Assembly (NCBI GenBank): GCA_927911745.1
Contig: CAKMQF010000121.1
Coordinates: 1-32,801 of the forward strand
Length of the DNA stretch: 32,801 nt
From: an uncultured Gemella sp.
Lineage (GTDB): Bacteria; Bacillota; Bacilli; Staphylococcales; Gemellaceae
Direction of reading: 5' to 3'
Shown here: one piece after another, positions 31,917 through 32,801 of the stretch
Layout of the letters: each line of letters opens with the position of its first letter
How positions within the stretch are numbered: position 1 is the first letter of the stretch
The notes under the pieces: generated by a model
Database searches by the model: none
Seen by the model: only the letters and a program-made list of their open reading frames with translations
What the model was told of the DNA's origin: nothing
Translations under genes and position numbers: made by a program

Positions 31917-31988
31917 TAAGTGAATTGGACGATTATATTCACATGAGACCACGAAAAGCAACTGAAAGGCCATTCAGTTGCTTTTTTA
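31917..31988 (+). ncRNA. par RNA II-like antitoxin RNA, locus 1
   Basis: About 70 nt. It has a 5' hairpin (GTGAAT with ATTCAC), then a segment at 31927-31952 that repeats, on the same DNA strand, the sequence over the toxin start at 32157-32183: both share ACGATTATAT, ACATG and GACCAC. Because the two RNAs are made from opposite strands, this segment can pair in trans with the toxin start codon region. It ends at a shared terminator. This is the layout of par of plasmid pAD1 (Fst toxin and RNA II). Confidence 0.8.
31954..31987. terminator. Shared bidirectional terminator, locus 1
   Basis: AAAAGCAACTGAA (31954-31966) pairs perfectly with TTCAGTTGCTTTT (31973-31985), 6-nt loop, A run on one side and T run on the other. 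It ends the antitoxin RNA rightward and the toxin mRNA leftward. Confidence 0.85.
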
Positions 31989-32067
31989 TATGTATTAACA
32001 CACTACTTAGTATGAGAATAGATATTCATACATGAGTGAATAACATGTACGTCGTGCCTAAATAGGG

Positions 32068-32175
32068 CTACCTTTTCTTGTTGTTTTTATCATTTAGGAA
32101 ATAAAAATATTCTATAAATAGGAGAATAATTCCTACAAATAGTCCAACAAGAATTTGAACGATTATATCGTACAT
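32068..32175 (-). CDS. Fst-like type I toxin peptide
   Basis: 35 residues: MYDIIVQILVGLFVGIILLF, then an aromatic segment, then a charged tail ending NKKR. One membrane helix plus a charged C-terminus is the pattern of the Fst/par family, whose members damage or reorganise the membrane when not repressed. The ribosome site AAAGGAGGTG is ideal but lies in a hairpin (CTCC-AAAA-GGAG) that would hide it, a known control in fst. The promoter is TGCTATAAT on the minus strand. The start region is duplicated in the antitoxin RNA. All elements of a par locus are present, so it is probably functional. Confidence 0.82.
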   Translation of the reverse strand: MYDIIVQILVGLFVGIILLFIEYFYFLNDKNNKKR

Positions 32176-32211
32176 GCGACCACCTCCTTTTGGAGCTAGT
32201 AGCCTAATTTT

Positions 32212-32220
32212 ATTATAGCA
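32212..32220 (-). promoter_or_regulatory. Toxin mRNA promoter, locus 1
   Basis: TGCTATAAT on the minus strand, an extended -10 with consensus hexamer; the -35 is weak (TTTTCT). The toxin leader is about 30 nt. Confidence 0.7.
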
Positions 32221-32350
32221 CTAGAAGTCATGTTAGAAAAGGTTTTCTTATTAATATTGAGATTAAAATTGTATTTTTAAGATTATGTAAATGAAAAATA
32301 AAAAAGGTAGTCATAAAGAAAAAAGAATAGTGATTTTAAATGAAAATTGT
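32221..32350. other. Noncoding spacer between toxin loci
   Basis: AT-rich, no gene, repeat or convincing signal seen beyond the weak -35 of the locus 1 toxin promoter. Confidence 0.5.
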
Positions 32351-32380
32351 TTGACATGATATAGAAAGATATGATAAAGT
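32351..32380 (+). promoter_or_regulatory. Antitoxin promoter remnant, locus 2
   Basis: TTGACA (32351-32356), 18-nt spacer, TAAAGT (32375-32380). The spacing and the downstream AAGTGAAT (30 nt after TTGACA) equal those of locus 1, showing common descent. No terminator follows in the next 100 nt, only a weak stem at 32424-32450. Confidence 0.6.
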
Positions 32381-32489
32381 ATAGACAAGTGAATAGGAAG
32401 TAATAATACTTTTTAATATAAGCTCTAATTTTGATTTTAATCAGATTAGCGGTGGAAATCACGTATAGAGTGGAATTTATGAGCTGTGT

Positions 32490-32587
32490 CTAAAGTAAGT
32501 TGATATAAATTAAGAGGATAATATTATATATTAGGATTAGTATTCCTGATAATATATTAACAAGAATTTGCAAATACTAGTATTCAT
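32490..32587 (-). pseudogene. Fst-like toxin, second copy, frameshifted
   Basis: ATG at 32587 with GAGGTGATG before it. The direct reading stops after 16 residues. Adding one base just before CAAATTCTTGTT (shared exactly with the intact toxin) gives a peptide of 32 residues with QILVNILSGILILIYNIILL, aligned to the intact toxin without gaps. It lacks the charged tail. The paired antitoxin has lost its terminator, so this locus is probably decaying. Confidence 0.6.
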
Positions 32588-32685
32588 ATCATCACCTCAT
32601 TTCGGGCAAGGTATCAATTTATATTAGACATAAGTGAAGATGATTTACGCTGAGTCGATAGCTAAAACATGGGATAGACTATAAG

Positions 32686-32752
32686 AAGTGAATGATGTCT
32701 ATCAAATTTCATCACGAAAGCCAATTGAAGTGCTAGTTCAATTGGCTTTTTA
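32686..32752 (+). ncRNA. Third antitoxin-like RNA, toxin beyond the window
   Basis: AAGTGAATGATG (from 32686) and a terminator AAAGCCAATTGAA/TTCAATTGGCTTT (32717-32729/32737-32749) with CACGAAAG just before it, the same plan as locus 1. A 5' hairpin (GTG-A-ATGA with TCATCAC) is also kept. The promoter is poor (no TTGACA; GATAGACT near -10). Its toxin would lie right of the window on the minus strand. Confidence 0.55.
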
Positions 32753-32801
32753 TATTAAAGGCTTTAGCCAGTTGAGGAGGCGAAGTCTCCGAAACAAAAA
32801 A

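Noticed and set aside
32757..32801. GGAGGCGAAGTCTCC inverted repeat at the right edge
   Set aside because: Short and cut by the window end; could be part of the third toxin locus, but nothing firm can be said.

Overview
Low-GC Firmicute DNA. The mix of a streptococcal-style capsule module (LCP protein, PHP phosphatase, chain-length protein, tyrosine kinase), TarI/TarJ, a giant CshA-repeat surface adhesin with a LANTG sorting signal, and Fst-like type I toxin loci best fits Gemella or a near relative. This genus call is inference; no rRNA or tRNA is in the window.

Layout. (1) 1-7859: 3' part of a very large cell-wall-anchored adhesin. (2) 7860-10741: a small secreted basic protein, a noncoding stretch with a degenerate tandem array of 16-nt period that ends in a long hairpin terminator, and two paralogous four-helix membrane proteins in tandem. 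(3) 11125-25324: one long rightward capsule operon from a clear promoter at 11060-11088. Order: lipid kinase, cpsA, cpsB, cpsC, cpsD, cpsE, licD-like, tagA/wecG, GT4, mnaA/wecB, GT2, Gtf3-like transferase, wzy, glf. It ends at a perfect bidirectional terminator. (4) 25370-27102, leftward: tarI-tarJ for CDP-ribitol. (5) 27310-31842, rightward: wzx flippase, rfbC, an Abi_2/AbiF-type HEPN gene preceded by a promoter plus a 15-bp hairpin (candidate small RNA), then rfbB. (6) 31843-32801: a tandem array of par/Fst-like type I toxin-antitoxin loci, with one intact toxin of 35 codons, one broken copy, and a third antitoxin RNA at the window edge.

How the genes work together. CpsE should load the first sugar phosphate on undecaprenyl phosphate. 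MnaA makes UDP-ManNAc for TagA. Glf makes UDP-galactofuranose, probably for the Gtf3-like transferase. GT2 and GT4 add other sugars. LicD and TarIJ suggest a phosphodiester or ribitol-phosphate decoration. Wzx flips and Wzy polymerises. CpsB/C/D control chain length and the LCP protein attaches the polymer to the wall. RfbC and RfbB supply half of the dTDP-rhamnose pathway; rfbA and rfbD are not here.

Caution. At least fourteen single-base indels break otherwise conserved genes, many in or next to short A or T runs. I annotate these as one gene each and give the repair site. Base-calling error is the simplest explanation, but three breaks sit in runs of exactly seven A and could be phase-variable.
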